Below are positions 44,621 through 54,567 of a stretch of DNA of 64,000 bases, piece by piece. This stretch comes from an uncultured Bacteroidales bacterium. Lineage in GTDB: Bacteria > Bacteroidota > Bacteroidia > Bacteroidales > Marinilabiliaceae. The stretch is from contig CAKUYZ010000003.1 of NCBI GenBank assembly GCA_934717675.1, positions 1 through 64,000 on the forward strand, written 5' to 3'. The position numbers and the translations under genes were made by a program. Numbering within the stretch: position 1 is the stretch's first letter; each line of letters starts with the position of its first letter. Below the pieces are notes generated by a model. That model was not told the DNA's origin, did not search any database, and saw only the letters and a program-made list of their open reading frames with translations.

Positions 44621-45013
44621 TCAGGCTTTCTTGGCCTCAGGAGCTGGGGCCGCCCCGCCCTTGTCTGCCATGACGCAGTTGCCTATGAACTTGGCCCCTG
44701 GCTCAATGCACAGCTTGTTGACGGTCATCTCGCCCTTGAAGTAGGAGGATGCCTTGAGCGTCAGCAGTTCGCTCACCTCCACCTTCCCCTCAAACGAGCC
44801 GGAGATTTCGGCACTAGAGCATTTGATGGTGCCTTTGATGCTGCCGCCAGCTCCAAGAACCAGTTTGCCCTGCGACTTGATGTTGCCGTCTATGACTCCG
44901 TCAATGCGGAGGTCGCCATTCGTCTCGATGTCGCCAACGAACTTTGTCCCTTTGCCTATGTTGTTTGGCAGGCTATTTTCTGTCTCGAAGTTCTTGCTCA
45001 TTCCAAATGCCAT
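44621..45013 (-). CDS. Bactofilin (polymer-forming cytoskeletal protein)
   Basis: 130 residues from ATG at 45013 (an ATG at 45001 is also possible; codons further up would overlap the promoter). The core is a beta-helix of short repeats with hydrophobic periodicity (TKFVGDIETNGDLRIDGVID, GNIKSQGKLVLGAGGSIKG, KVEVSELLTLKASSYFKGEM). Bactofilins form nucleotide-free filaments that scaffold envelope enzymes. Its link to the ATP synthase genes downstream is positional; the same order occurs in other Bacteroidota. Confidence 0.88.
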   Translation of the reverse strand: MAFGMSKNFETENSLPNNIGKGTKFVGDIETNGDLRIDGVIDGNIKSQGKLVLGAGGSIKGTIKCSSAEISGSFEGKVEVSELLTLKASSYFKGEMTVNKLCIEPGAKFIGNCVMADKGGAAPAPEAKKA

Positions 45014-45045
45014 TATCGAAGATAATTGAAGCCGAACAGGACATT

Positions 45046-45069
45046 CGCCGTTTCGGCGTAACAAATATA
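45046..45069 (-). promoter_or_regulatory. Promoter and start-site hairpin of the bactofilin/ATP synthase unit
   Basis: TATATTTG on the minus strand (45062-45069) matches TAnnTTTG. A CGCCG / CGGCG inverted repeat (45046-45058) covers the expected transcription start. Confidence 0.6.
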
Positions 45070-45152
45070 CATAAAAACTTGACGAAACAACAGCGGCGGT
45101 TATCTACATTTTACAGATTGAAATTTGCTCGCGCCTGTTTTCACACTTGCGC

Positions 45153-45207
45153 GGGGAAAAGGGAAAGCCCCGCAGCAATGGCTCTGTGTGTCCATTGGCG
45201 CGGGGCT
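45153..45207 (-). terminator. Terminator after proA
   Basis: 16-bp stem (45166-45181 with 45192-45207) with one G-U pair and one mismatch, 10-base loop, then TTTCCCTTTT on the minus strand. Confidence 0.88.
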
Positions 45208-45230
45208 GAGTTTTGTCGCCGAGTGTCGCC

Positions 45231-46493
45231 CTATGGCTCGCGCGTCTGCCCGTCTCCGCGGATGAGCCATTTGTAGGAGGTCAGCTCCCGCAGTCCCATG
45301 GGGCCGCGGGCGTGCATCTTTTGCGTGCTTATGCCAATTTCCGCGCCGAGGCCGAACTGCCCGCCGTCAGTAAACGCGGTGCTGGCGTTGACGTAGCAGC
45401 ACGCGGCGTCGACCTCTTTCAGGAAGCGTTCGGCCGCGGCTTCGTCTTCCGTAATGATGGCCTCGGAGTGTTTCAGACTGTGGTCGTAGATATATTGCAG
45501 GGCCTCGTCGAGGCTGTCTACGGTCACCACGGCCAGCTTCAGGGCCAGGAACTCGCGGCCGTAGTCGTCCGGCTCAATGGTTTTGAGCAGCTCTTGCGGG
45601 TAACGCCCCTCCAGTGCCTCGAACGCGCGCCTGTCGGCATGGATCTCCACGCCCTTGGCGGCCATGGGCTCGCAGAGCGAGGCCAGGTCGGCCAGCCGCC
45701 CGCTGTGGATTATGAGACAGTCTAGGGCGTTGCACACGCTGACGCGGCGCGTCTTGGCGTTGCATATCACCCGACGCCCTTTCTCCAGGTCGCCCGCCTT
45801 GTCAAAATATGTGTGCACCACTCCCGCTCCGGTCTCTATGACCGGCACTTTGGCGTTGTCTCGCACTGAGGCTATGAGGCGTTGCGAGCCGCGAGGGATG
45901 AGCAGATCGACGTAGCCCACGGCGTTCATGAGGTCGGTGGCGGCGTCATGCCCGTCGGGCAGCAGCTGCACCAGGTCGGGGTCTAGCCCCTGCGCCTCCA
46001 TCACGCCCCTTATTATGTCCACAAGTGTGGCGTTGCTCTCGTGCGCGTCGGAGCCGCCTTTGAGCACCACGGCGTTGCCGGACCGCAGGCCTATGGAGAC
46101 CACGTCTACGGTGACGTTGGGCCTGGCCTCGTAGATGACGCCCACCACGCCCATCGGCACTCTGACGCGGCTTATCTTGAGGCCGTTGGCCATGGCGCGC
46201 TCCTCAATGACCTCGCCGCACGGGGCGGGCAGGTGGGCCACGTTGCGCGTGTCTGCCGCGATGCCCTCTATGCGTTTGGCGTCTAGCTTGAGGCGGTCGT
46301 AGCGATAGTCGGCTGGATCCATCCGCGCCAGGTCTTTGGCGTTGGCTTCTACAATTTTGGCGGAGTTGGCCACGAGGGCGTCCGCCAGGGCCTCCAGCAC
46401 CCTTGTTGTCTGCTCTGGTGTGACGGAACTCATAGATCGCGAGGCTCGCTTTACGGCCTCGAACTGGCGTTGCGTCTGAGGGTTGGCTGTCAT
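45231..46493 (-). CDS. proA: Gamma-glutamyl phosphate reductase
   Basis: 420 residues, aldehyde-dehydrogenase fold. Second step of proline synthesis, giving glutamate semialdehyde. The catalytic Cys region is RRVSVCNALDCLIIH near 250-262, and the ALDH-like VLKGGSDAHESN and GPMGLRELTSYKW motifs are intact. It follows proB by 15 bases; proC-proB-proA form the whole proline pathway in one unit. Confidence 0.95.
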   Translation of the reverse strand: MTANPQTQRQFEAVKRASRSMSSVTPEQTTRVLEALADALVANSAKIVEANAKDLARMDPADYRYDRLKLDAKRIEGIAADTRNVAHLPAPCGEVIEERAMANGLKISRVRVPMGVVGVIYEARPNVTVDVVSIGLRSGNAVVLKGGSDAHESNATLVDIIRGVMEAQGLDPDLVQLLPDGHDAATDLMNAVGYVDLLIPRGSQRLIASVRDNAKVPVIETGAGVVHTYFDKAGDLEKGRRVICNAKTRRVSVCNALDCLIIHSGRLADLASLCEPMAAKGVEIHADRRAFEALEGRYPQELLKTIEPDDYGREFLALKLAVVTVDSLDEALQYIYDHSLKHSEAIITEDEAAAERFLKEVDAACCYVNASTAFTDGGQFGLGAEIGISTQKMHARGPMGLRELTSYKWLIRGDGQTREP

Positions 46494-46508
46494 GTCTTTT
46501 CTGTCTTT

Positions 46509-47588
46509 TTATTTATCGGCCGGGTAGACGTAGAGGTAGTCATAGTGGACAAGTGGCTTTTGCCTGGCGGCGAAGGCCTGCCGCTGGGCCGTCTCCTTGT
46601 CCATGGCCGCGCGGCCCACGCCCACGGTCTTGCCGTCTGGGCCGCAGATGAGGATTATGTCGTCTTTGCGGAAGTCCCCCTCGAACTCTCTCACGCCGAC
46701 GGGCAAGAGGCTCGAGACATGGTCCGCGTTCATGAGGGCGTCCACGGCTCCGCTGTTGACCACCACTTTGGCCGTGGCGAAGCCATCGGAGTAGGCTATC
46801 CATTTTTTTATGGCCGGGCTGTGCTCGCCGGCCTCGAAGTGGGTGCGGGGCAGCGCGGGGTCGTCTGCCATCAGTCTGGCAATCACCCCCTCGGTGCCGC
46901 CATTGGCAATGAACACGTCTATGCCGGCCTGCGCCGTCTTTTGCGCGATGCGGCACTTGGTGACCATGCCTCCGCGCCCGAAGTCGGATTTTGAGGCTCG
47001 GACGTATTGTGACACGCTGGTGCCTCGCGCCACCTCGCGGATCACCCTGGCCGAGGGGTCTGACGGGTCGCCGTCGAAGATGCCGTCAATGTTGCTTAAT
47101 ATTATGAGCCTTTGGCAGTCCATCATTGAGGCGATGAGGCCGGAGAGCTCATCATTGTCGGTGAACATGAGTCCTGTGAGCGACACCGCGTCGTTCTCAT
47201 TGACCACTGGCACCACGCCGTTTTGCCATAGCACCTCGACGCAGTTTTTCATATTCAGGTAGTGCAGGCGGCTGCCCAGGTCTTGCTTGGTGAGCAGCAG
47301 TTGGCCTATCTTGATTCCGTGGCTGTCAAAGAGCTGCTTGTATTGGTCAATGAGCTTCACCTGCCCCACAGATGACAGCAGCTGCCTTTGCGCCACTGGG
47401 TTGAGGCTTTTATAGCCCTCTATCATCCCGCGGCCGGCTGCCACCGCTCCAGACGACACCAGGACCACCTCGTGCCCTTGGCCGCGCAAGCCGGCGATTT
47501 GGCCCACGAGGCTCTCCATGCGGCTCACGTTGAGCATGCCGTCGCGCCCCGTCAGGACGTTGGAGCCCACTTTTATTGTCAGTCTCAT
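46509..47588 (-). CDS. proB: Glutamate 5-kinase
   Basis: 359 residues. An amino-acid-kinase domain (KVGSNVLTG at the start, VVLVSSGAVAAG, VPVVNENDAVS) is followed by a C-terminal PUA domain (about 275-359). First, feedback-controlled step of proline synthesis. It follows proC by 11 bases. Confidence 0.95.
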   Translation of the reverse strand: MRLTIKVGSNVLTGRDGMLNVSRMESLVGQIAGLRGQGHEVVLVSSGAVAAGRGMIEGYKSLNPVAQRQLLSSVGQVKLIDQYKQLFDSHGIKIGQLLLTKQDLGSRLHYLNMKNCVEVLWQNGVVPVVNENDAVSLTGLMFTDNDELSGLIASMMDCQRLIILSNIDGIFDGDPSDPSARVIREVARGTSVSQYVRASKSDFGRGGMVTKCRIAQKTAQAGIDVFIANGGTEGVIARLMADDPALPRTHFEAGEHSPAIKKWIAYSDGFATAKVVVNSGAVDALMNADHVSSLLPVGVREFEGDFRKDDIILICGPDGKTVGVGRAAMDKETAQRQAFAARQKPLVHYDYLYVYPADK

Positions 47589-47599
47589 TGGGTCGCTGG

Positions 47600-48400
47600 C
47601 TATTTTACGATCTTGTTATATGAGCCCATCATGCCTTTCATCACGGCAGACGTGAAACCGGCGTGCTCCATGGCGTTGATGCCGGCAATGGTGACGCCCT
47701 TTGGCGTGCACACTTTGTCAATCTCCGCTTCGGGGTGCGAGTGGTTGGTCAATATGAGCTGCGCGGCCCCTTTGACAGTCTGCGCCACCACGTCCGCCGC
47801 CAGGCGCGAGTTGAGCCCCATCTCAATGGCGCTCTCTTGAGCCGCGCGGATGTATCTTAGGGCGTGGGCTATGCCGCAAGACGCCAGTGCCGTCAGGGCT
47901 GGCATCTGCTCTTCCGTCACAATGAGCGCGAGCCCCAGTGCAGAGAATATCTTCTCCACCAGCCGCGTCTGCTCCTCGCTGGCCGAGGCGCTCGGCGCGA
48001 TGGCCGTCAGGCTCTCGCCCACTTCGGCCGCCGTGTTTGGCATGACGCGCACGGCCGCCACGCCCTGGCCCAGCATCTCGGTGAGCTGCGCCACGCCGAC
48101 GCCTGTGGCGATTGACACCGCCACGGCTCCCGCGGCTAAAGACGAGCGCGTGCCGGCTATGACGTCGGCTATCTGGTAGGGCTTCACGGCGAATATGACA
48201 ACGTCGGCTCCGCTCACGGCCTCGCTGTTGCTCGTCGTGACGGCATAGCCATCGGCGGCCCACGACTTCAGGGCCTCCGCGTTGCGCCGCGTTATGACAA
48301 TCTGACCCGCGCTGGCCAGGCCGGCCTTGACTATGCCGCGCGCTATGGCGCCGCCCATGTTGCCGCCACCGATGACGGCTATCTTTTTAAGTTCACCCAT
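47600..48400 (-). CDS. proC: Pyrroline-5-carboxylate reductase
   Basis: 266 residues. Rossmann motif GGGNMGGAIARG (10-21), then VRVMPNTAAEVGES and the C-terminal VCTPKGVTIAGINAMEHAGF. Last step of proline synthesis. Here it is the first gene of the unit, directly behind a TACCTTTG promoter element. Confidence 0.95.
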   Translation of the reverse strand: MGELKKIAVIGGGNMGGAIARGIVKAGLASAGQIVITRRNAEALKSWAADGYAVTTSNSEAVSGADVVIFAVKPYQIADVIAGTRSSLAAGAVAVSIATGVGVAQLTEMLGQGVAAVRVMPNTAAEVGESLTAIAPSASASEEQTRLVEKIFSALGLALIVTEEQMPALTALASCGIAHALRYIRAAQESAIEMGLNSRLAADVVAQTVKGAAQLILTNHSHPEAEIDKVCTPKGVTIAGINAMEHAGFTSAVMKGMMGSYNKIVK

Positions 48401-48426
48401 TGTTATTTTTCCTCTTGTTCGTATGG

Positions 48427-48434
48427 CAAAGGTA
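48427..48434 (-). promoter_or_regulatory. -7 promoter element of proCBA
   Basis: TACCTTTG on the minus strand, 27 bases before the proC ATG. Confidence 0.6.
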
Positions 48435-48465
48435 ACAAATAATATCAGAGCATCACCTCCGGCGG

Positions 48466-48837
48466 CTATTCTACGGTGTCCATGAACGCGCGACGGAATC
48501 TGATGGGGTCGGCAATGTCCTCAAAACTCTCTCGCGTGCCGCCAGATCCGACAATTATGATGGTGCCGTAGCCCAAGATGCGGCCCATGATGGTTTGGTC
48601 CACGTTGATGGACTCTATGTGCGCCACCGTCATCTCGAACACTTTGCGTGAGATGAGGCCCGTCTTCATGATTATGCGTTTGTTGGTGATGGCGAACTCG
48701 TCTGTCTTGCTCATGATGAGAGGGCGCAGGAAGAGCGAGAGTATGCTCTTCACCTCCAGCCATATGATCCAATGATAGTGAGCCTCGTATATCACTTTCT
48801 CTCCGCGGGAGAGGTTGTTGTCTACATATGTTCCCAT
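48466..48837 (-). CDS. PH-domain (bPH_2-type) protein
   Basis: 123 residues. A hydrophobic stretch at about 22-42 precedes the bacterial PH pattern: DEFAITNKRIIMKTGLISRK, then MTVAHIESINVDQTIMGRILGYGTI and the glycine loop VGSGGTRESF. These are the conserved features of the bacterial PH domain family, often membrane-associated. Function unknown. It appears to be a single gene between pgi and proC. Confidence 0.85.
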   Translation of the reverse strand: MGTYVDNNLSRGEKVIYEAHYHWIIWLEVKSILSLFLRPLIMSKTDEFAITNKRIIMKTGLISRKVFEMTVAHIESINVDQTIMGRILGYGTIIIVGSGGTRESFEDIADPIRFRRAFMDTVE

Positions 48838-48898
48838 GTCTTGCGCTTATATGATTGCCCCTTGCGGCCTTTCTGGCAGGCCTTCTTTTTAGGGGATG

Positions 48899-48934
48899 AA
48901 AAAAATGGGCGCGCCCGTCATGTCGGGCGCGCCC
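48899..48934 (-). terminator. Terminator after pgi
   Basis: Perfect 11-bp stem GGGCGCGCCCG / CGGGCGCGCCC, 6-base loop, then ATTTTTTT on the minus strand. Confidence 0.93.
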
Positions 48935-48970
48935 TGTTGGCGGATGTCCCCGCCCTATGTTTGCCGTTCG

Positions 48971-50296
48971 CTACTTGCTGAGGCGAGCCTTGATGGCCTT
49001 GGTGGCCTCCTCGTAGCCCGGCTTCTCGAGCAGGGCGAACATGTTCTTCTTATAGGCCTCTACGCCCGGCTGGTTGAACGGGTTGACGCCCAGGACGTAG
49101 CCGCTCACGCCGCACGCCTTCTCGAAGAAGTAGATGAGCTGGCCGAGGTTGAACTCGTCCAGGGTGGGGATCTCTACCTTGATGTTGGGTACGCCGCCGT
49201 CGGTGTGGGCTAGCAGGGTGCCCAACTCCGCCATCTTGTTCACCTGATCCACGCGCTTGCCTGCGAGGTAGTTGAGGCCGTCGAGGTTGTCGGCGTCGTT
49301 CTCAATGACCACTTTCTCGTTAGGCTCGGCCACGGTGACGCCCGTCTCGAAGATGATGCGCTGACCCTCCTGGATCCACTGTCCCATGGAGTGGAGGTCG
49401 GTGGTGAAGTCGCATCCTGCGGGGAAGATGCCCTTGCCGTCTTTGCCCTCGCTCTCGCCGTAGAGCTGCTTCCACCACTCTGTGAAGTAGTGGAGCTTGG
49501 GGCAGAAGTTGATGAGAATCTCGGTGCTCTTGCCGCCGCGGTAGAGCACGTTGCGCGCTGCTGCGTAGACTGCCGCGGGGTTCTGCTCAAAGGGCACGCT
49601 GCTGGCGGTGGCCATCTCCATCTCGGCCGCGCCGGCCACGAGCTTCTTGATGTCGAACCCGGCCACGGCTATGGGCAGCAGGCCCACAGGGGTGAGGACG
49701 GAGAATCGGCCGCCCACGTTGTCGGGGATGACGAAAGTCTTGTAGCCCTCTTGCGTGGCCAGGGTGCGGAGCGCGCCTTTGGCCTTGTCAGTGATGGCCA
49801 CGATGCGCTTGCGCGCGCCCTCTTTGCCCTCCTGCTTCTCAAGCAGGGACTTCAGGAGGCGGAAGGATACGGCGGTCTCGGTGGTGGTGCCGCTCTTGGA
49901 TATGTTGATGATGCCGAACTTCCTGCCCTTGATGGTGGCGATGAGGTCGGCCAGGTAGTCCTCGCCCAGGTTCTGGCCCGCGTAGAGGATCACGGGGGCC
50001 TTGCGGTTGGTCTGGAGGTAGTCGAAGCTGTTGGAGAGGGCCTCGATGACGGCGCGCGCGCCGAGATAGCTGCCGCCAATGCCGGCCACTACCACAATCT
50101 CGCAGTTGTCGCGGAGAACCTTGGCTGCCTCCTCAATCTCGTTGAGGAACGCCTCGGTGGTCTCAGACGGCAGGTGGTGCCAGCCAATGAAGTCTGAGCC
50201 CGCGCCATTGCCCTTGTCGAGTTTCTCAAGCGCGCTGGCGACCTCGCCCTGGAGGGGCTTGATGTCTACCGATGCCTTAGAAATGTCAATCTTCAT
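48971..50296 (-). CDS. pgi: Glucose-6-phosphate isomerase
   Basis: 441 residues from ATG at 50296, the short form typical of Bacteroidota and Firmicutes. Interconverts glucose 6-phosphate and fructose 6-phosphate. Motifs: [12 protein letters not shown] near 78-90, [14 protein letters not shown] near 138, the PGI signature [16 protein letters not shown] and, near the C-terminus, [12 protein letters not shown] with the catalytic Lys. Third gene of lysS-gpsA-pgi. Confidence 0.95.
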   Translation of the reverse strand: MKIDISKASVDIKPLQGEVASALEKLDKGNGAGSDFIGWHHLPSETTEAFLNEIEEAAKVLRDNCEIVVVAGIGGSYLGARAVIEALSNSFDYLQTNRKAPVILYAGQNLGEDYLADLIATIKGRKFGIINISKSGTTTETAVSFRLLKSLLEKQEGKEGARKRIVAITDKAKGALRTLATQEGYKTFVIPDNVGGRFSVLTPVGLLPIAVAGFDIKKLVAGAAEMEMATASSVPFEQNPAAVYAAARNVLYRGGKSTEILINFCPKLHYFTEWWKQLYGESEGKDGKGIFPAGCDFTTDLHSMGQWIQEGQRIIFETGVTVAEPNEKVVIENDADNLDGLNYLAGKRVDQVNKMAELGTLLAHTDGGVPNIKVEIPTLDEFNLGQLIYFFEKACGVSGYVLGVNPFNQPGVEAYKKNMFALLEKPGYEEATKAIKARLSK

Positions 50297-50352
50297 GATG
50301 TTTGTATGTTTTGTCTTGTTGTCTTTGCTCTGTGGCTCGCGCCGTCGGCCCC

Positions 50353-51378
50353 CTATCGCAGCTGCTCGGTCAGGAGCATGCACTCGATGACAGGCGACAC
50401 TTTGCCGTAGATTATGTTGTATACGCAGTCCGTTATGGGCATCGAGACCTGATACCGCTCGTTGATGGCCTTGATGCTCTTGGTGGCGTAGTAGCCCTCG
50501 GCCACCATAAGCATCTCCATCTGCGCGGACTTGACCGAGTAGCCTTTGCCGAGCATGGTGCCAAAGGTTCTGTTTCGGCTAAACTGCGAGTAGCACGTCA
50601 CGAGCAGGTCGCCGAGGTAGGCGGAGCTCTTGATGTCTCGCGGAATAGGGTGCACCGTGTCCACGAACCTCTTGATCTCCTGTATGGCGTTGGATATTAG
50701 CACGGCCTGGAAGTTGTCTCCGTAGCCCAGGCCGTGGAACACGCCGGAGGCTATGGCCATGATGTTTTTGAGCACGGCGGCATACTCGGTGCCGTATATG
50801 TCGTCCGAGACGCAGGTCTTGATGAAGTGGCACGTGATGAGGCGGGCGTATTCGCGGGCCAGGTCCACGTTTTGGCAGGCCATGGTCAGGTATGACAGCC
50901 TCTCCAGTGCCACCTCTTCGGCGTGGCACGGGCCGCTGATGACCCCTATGCGGTCAATGGGCACGCCCATGCACTGGTTGAGCCACGTCCCGATGATCAT
51001 GTTCTTCTCCGGAATCAGGCCCTTGATGGCCGAGATGACGTATTTGTCGGCCAGCGGCACCGTCAGGTTTCTGATGGCGGACTGGATGAAGGCCGACGGC
51101 ACGACCAGGAAGATGACGTCTGACTCGCTGACAATCTGGTTGATGTCGTCGGAGAACGTTATCTTGCTCGTGTCGAACTGGACGCTGGAGAGGTATGACG
51201 GGTTGTGCCCCGTGATTCGGAACGTGTCGATGTTCTTCTTGTTGCGGACGTGCCAGTTGAGGTGGTTCACGTTGCACAGGAGCATCTTGGCTATGGCCGT
51301 GGCCCAGCTACCGCTCCCCACGAGTCCCACCCTGGGGTTCTCTCCAAGAATCAGTTCCGGCTTGCCTTCGGTATTCAT
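50353..51378 (-). CDS. gpsA: NAD(P)H-dependent glycerol-3-phosphate dehydrogenase
   Basis: 341 residues from ATG at 51378, which overlaps the lysS stop as ATGA. It supplies glycerol 3-phosphate for phospholipids. Rossmann motif [14 protein letters not shown] (about 18-31), catalytic Lys in SAIKGLIPE, and the closing [20 protein letters not shown] and [11 protein letters not shown]. Overlap with lysS indicates coupled translation. Confidence 0.95.
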   Translation of the reverse strand: MNTEGKPELILGENPRVGLVGSGSWATAIAKMLLCNVNHLNWHVRNKKNIDTFRITGHNPSYLSSVQFDTSKITFSDDINQIVSESDVIFLVVPSAFIQSAIRNLTVPLADKYVISAIKGLIPEKNMIIGTWLNQCMGVPIDRIGVISGPCHAEEVALERLSYLTMACQNVDLAREYARLITCHFIKTCVSDDIYGTEYAAVLKNIMAIASGVFHGLGYGDNFQAVLISNAIQEIKRFVDTVHPIPRDIKSSAYLGDLLVTCYSQFSRNRTFGTMLGKGYSVKSAQMEMLMVAEGYYATKSIKAINERYQVSMPITDCVYNIIYGKVSPVIECMLLTEQLR

Positions 51379-53102
51379 TGCAGGGCGTTGAACCATGCGG
51401 CGACCTCTTCTTGCTTGAGTGGCGTGAGGCCGAGCTTGTTCTTCTTGTTTATGTCACAGAGCATCTGGTGCACCTTGCCGGGCTTCATCTTGGCCATGTC
51501 GGCCACGGTGTTGACGCCGGCGGCGTAGAGCGGCTCCACCCACTCCGTGGGCACGCCCAGCTTGGTGAATGCTGCCTCGGGGTCGCGCGCCACCTTTTTC
51601 TCTGGCTTCATTTGCGGGAAGAGCATGACCTCGCCAATGGCGTTTTTGCCCGTCATGAGCATCACGAGGCGGTCTATGCCAATGCCAATGCCCGACGTGG
51701 GCGGCATGCCGTATTGGAGGGCGCGGAGGAAGTCTTGGTCAATGATCATGGCCTCGTCGTCGCCCTTGTCGGCCAGTCGCATCTGCTCCTTGAAGCGCTC
51801 CTCCTGGTCTATCGGGTCGTTAAGCTCGCTATATGCGTTGGCCAGCTCTTTGCCGTTGACCATGAGTTCAAAACGCTCCGTCAGGCCGGGCTTGCTGCGG
51901 TGCTTCTTGGTCAGGGGCGACATTTCCACGGGATAGTCTGTGATGAAGGTGGGCTGGATATATGTGCCTTCGCAGAACTCGCCGAAAATCTCGTCGATGA
52001 GCTTGCCTTTGCCCATGGTGTCGTCAATCTCCATCTTGAGGTCGCGGCAGATGGCGCGGATCTCGTCCTCGCTCTTGCCGTCTAGGTCGTAGCCCGTCTT
52101 CTCCTTGATGGCCTCCAAGATGGGCAGGCGGCGGAAGGGCGCGCGGAAGCTGATGACGTGGCCGTCAATCTCGCTCTCCGGCTTGCCGTTGACGGCCACG
52201 CAGATGGTCTCGAGCAGCTTCTCGGTGAAGCTCATCATCCAGTTATAGTCCTTATACTGGACGTAGAGCTCCATGCAGGTGAACTCGGGGTTGTGGGTGC
52301 GGTCCATGCCCTCGTTGCGGAAGTTCTTGCCTATCTCGTATACGCCCTCGAAGCCGCCCACGATGAGCCTCTTGAGGTATAGCTCGGTGGCTATGCGCAT
52401 ATACATGTCGATGTTGAGGGCGTTGAAGTGCGTGATGAAGGGGCGGGCCGAGGCTCCGCCGGCTATGGACTGCAGCACGGGGGTCTCCACCTCGGTGTAG
52501 CCCGCTCCGTCTAGCACGGAGCGCAGGGTGCGCAGCACCGTGGCGCGCTGAAGGAATGTGTCTTTGACGCCCTTGTTGACCACCAGGTCAACGTATCTCT
52601 GGCGGTAGCGCAGCTCCGGGTCGTCAAATGAGTCGTAGACCACCCCGTCTTTCTCTTTCACCACGGGCAGCGGCTTGAGGCTCTTGGCCAGCACAGTCAG
52701 GCTCTTGGCGTGGACGGATATCTCGCCCGTCTTGGTGCGGAAGACGAAGCCCTTGACGCCCACAAAGTCGCCCAGGTCGAGCAGCTTCTTGAACACCACG
52801 TTGTAGAGGTCGGCGTTGTCGGCGGGGCAGATCTCGTCGCGGGCAATGTAGACCTGGATTCGGCCCTTGGAGTCCTGCAACTCAATGAAAGAAGCCTTGC
52901 CCATGACGCGCCGGCTCATCATGCGGCCCGCTATGCACACCTCGCGCTGTGGGGCATCGTCGGTGAAGCCGGCAATGATGTCGGTGGAGAACGCGTCGGT
53001 CGGATATTCGGCCGCTGGGTAAGGGTCAATGCCCATGTCGCGGAGAGACTGCAGGTTGTTGCGTCTGTTAATCTCTTGCTCGCTAAGGTCTTGTAGGCTC
53101 AT
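51375..53102 (-). CDS. lysS: Lysine--tRNA ligase
   Basis: 575 residues from ATG at 53102, class II enzyme. The N-terminal OB-fold anticodon-binding domain spans about 55-160 ([20 protein letters not shown]); class II motifs follow: motif 2 in [18 protein letters not shown] and motif 3 [15 protein letters not shown]. The C-terminus extends by about 60 residues with a helix-hairpin-helix-like stretch ([19 protein letters not shown]), a known Bacteroidota extension. First gene of lysS-gpsA-pgi. Confidence 0.95.
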   Translation of the reverse strand: MSLQDLSEQEINRRNNLQSLRDMGIDPYPAAEYPTDAFSTDIIAGFTDDAPQREVCIAGRMMSRRVMGKASFIELQDSKGRIQVYIARDEICPADNADLYNVVFKKLLDLGDFVGVKGFVFRTKTGEISVHAKSLTVLAKSLKPLPVVKEKDGVVYDSFDDPELRYRQRYVDLVVNKGVKDTFLQRATVLRTLRSVLDGAGYTEVETPVLQSIAGGASARPFITHFNALNIDMYMRIATELYLKRLIVGGFEGVYEIGKNFRNEGMDRTHNPEFTCMELYVQYKDYNWMMSFTEKLLETICVAVNGKPESEIDGHVISFRAPFRRLPILEAIKEKTGYDLDGKSEDEIRAICRDLKMEIDDTMGKGKLIDEIFGEFCEGTYIQPTFITDYPVEMSPLTKKHRSKPGLTERFELMVNGKELANAYSELNDPIDQEERFKEQMRLADKGDDEAMIIDQDFLRALQYGMPPTSGIGIGIDRLVMLMTGKNAIGEVMLFPQMKPEKKVARDPEAAFTKLGVPTEWVEPLYAAGVNTVADMAKMKPGKVHQMLCDINKKNKLGLTPLKQEEVAAWFNALQ

Positions 53103-53135
53103 TATATGTCTGTTCTTCTTGTTTTTCCAATATGT

Positions 53136-53173
53136 TTTGAGGGCGGGACGCACGCCGCGCGCCCGCCCTCAAA
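53136..53173. terminator. Hairpin between murI and lysS
   Basis: Perfect 12-bp stem TTTGAGGGCGGG / CCCGCCCTCAAA with a 14-base loop, 46 bases past murI. It lacks a U tract beyond the stem in both directions, so it may be a terminator of murI or a lysS leader element. Confidence 0.5.
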
Positions 53174-53218
53174 CCGCTAATTTAAGCAGTTCGCGTGAGA
53201 ATTGAAAATTGAAATCCG

Positions 53219-54037
53219 TCACCCTATCTCGGTGTGCGCCACGTCTAGCCGGCCGCTGAAGAAGATGCCGGCCGTGTCGGCGAATTTCTCGGGGGCCTCT
53301 GTGGTGAAGAAGCGCGCCGTGCCGCCACGGCTGAGCCGCGCCTCCATCTCGGTGTGGCGCGCCAGGTAGTCCGCGAGGCTGCGGGCCACGATGTCGCCCT
53401 GAGACAGCAGCTTGACTCCCTGCGGCAGGGCGAGGGCTATCTTGGGAGCCAGGAGCGGGTAGTGGGTGCAGGCGAGCATGACGGTGTCTATGGCGGGGCA
53501 TTGGCCCATGAGCTGGCGAGTGTATTGCTCCACGAAATAGTCCGCCCCGGGCTTGTCATATTCTCCGTTCTCCACGAGCGGCACCCACAGGGGGCATGCT
53601 TGCTGAAACACCTCCACGCCGGGCCACAAGTGGCTCATCTCGATGGTGTAGGAGAGTGACGACACGGTGCCCTGCGTGGCCAAGACCCCCACTTTGCCCG
53701 TGGCCGTGTAGGCGCCCAGTGCCTCGGCCGAGGGGCGTATGATGCCCAAGACGCGTTTTCGCCCTTCGGGGTCGAGGCGCGGCAGGTCTCGCTGCTGTAT
53801 GGTGCGCAGGGCCTTGGCCGAGGCCGTGTTGCAGGCCAAGATGATGAGGTCGGCCCCCATGCGCAGCATCTCGGTCACGGCCTGGAGGGTGAAGCGATAC
53901 ACCACGTCGAAGGAGCGTGAGCCGTAGGGCGCGCGGGCGTTGTCTCCAAGATATATGTAGTCATAGGCCGGCAAGGCCTTGCGCACCGCGCTGAATATCG
54001 TCAGGCCGCCGTAGCCGGAGTCGAAGATGGCAATCAT
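53219..54037 (-). CDS. murI: Glutamate racemase
   Basis: 272 residues. It makes D-glutamate for peptidoglycan. The two catalytic cysteines are in LACNTASA (about 71) and LACTHYPLL (about 186); Asp and Ser of FDSGYGGL (5-12) are present. In Bacteroides-type genomes murI often follows the skp genes after bamA; here it is 36 kb away, overlapping the gene of a secreted protein by 4 bases. Confidence 0.95.
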   Translation of the reverse strand: MIAIFDSGYGGLTIFSAVRKALPAYDYIYLGDNARAPYGSRSFDVVYRFTLQAVTEMLRMGADLIILACNTASAKALRTIQQRDLPRLDPEGRKRVLGIIRPSAEALGAYTATGKVGVLATQGTVSSLSYTIEMSHLWPGVEVFQQACPLWVPLVENGEYDKPGADYFVEQYTRQLMGQCPAIDTVMLACTHYPLLAPKIALALPQGVKLLSQGDIVARSLADYLARHTEMEARLSRGGTARFFTTEAPEKFADTAGIFFSGRLDVAHTEIG

Positions 54038-54567
54038 TTCTTTGGCACTTGTGGCGGGATGCCGTCGCCCTTGGGCTGGGCCGCGCGGGCCTCGGCCGCT
54101 GTGCGGCCCTCGGTGTAGACGTGGGGCTTGCAGATGAAGATTCGGGTGTTCTGCATGGTGTCGTCGGGGTCTCTTTTCGCCAGCAGGAGGCGATAGGTCT
54201 TTTTGCCTGGCTCACGGATCACCTCGATGTAGTCGAAATAGTCGTCCTCCCCGTTGCGCGTGATGGCGAATATGTTGTCCGATATGCGCTTGTATGCCGC
54301 CACGGGGAAGTGCATCTGGATGGCCGGATGGTTGAACTCTATGCAGTCGTCTGAGAATGTTATGGTGCCGGAGGCCATGTCGGTCCCGTTGATGAAGGAG
54401 ATGCCCGTGCGGTAGCTCTTGATGAACCACTCCGTCTGATGGCCGGAGAGTTCGCAGCTCCACCACGCGTTGTTGAAGTACTCCTCATCTTGCGCCGCCG
54501 CGCGCGGGCATATGGCCACGGCGGCCAGGAAGACCGCCATCCGGCACAGAGCCTTGAAGTGTCTCAT
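54034..54567 (-). CDS. Secreted protein of unknown function
   Basis: 177 residues. Signal peptide ending near RAAAQ (residue 25). The mature part has a Trp- and aromatic-rich start (YFNNAWWSCELSGHQTEWF), then alternating strands (TGISFINGTDMASGTITFS, YRLLLAKRD), and a Pro/Lys tail. Not recognised. Four-base ATGA overlaps on both sides couple it to gamma carbonic anhydrase upstream and murI downstream. Confidence 0.7.
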   Translation of the reverse strand: MRHFKALCRMAVFLAAVAICPRAAAQDEEYFNNAWWSCELSGHQTEWFIKSYRTGISFINGTDMASGTITFSDDCIEFNHPAIQMHFPVAAYKRISDNIFAITRNGEDDYFDYIEVIREPGKKTYRLLLAKRDPDDTMQNTRIFICKPHVYTEGRTAAEARAAQPKGDGIPPQVPKK

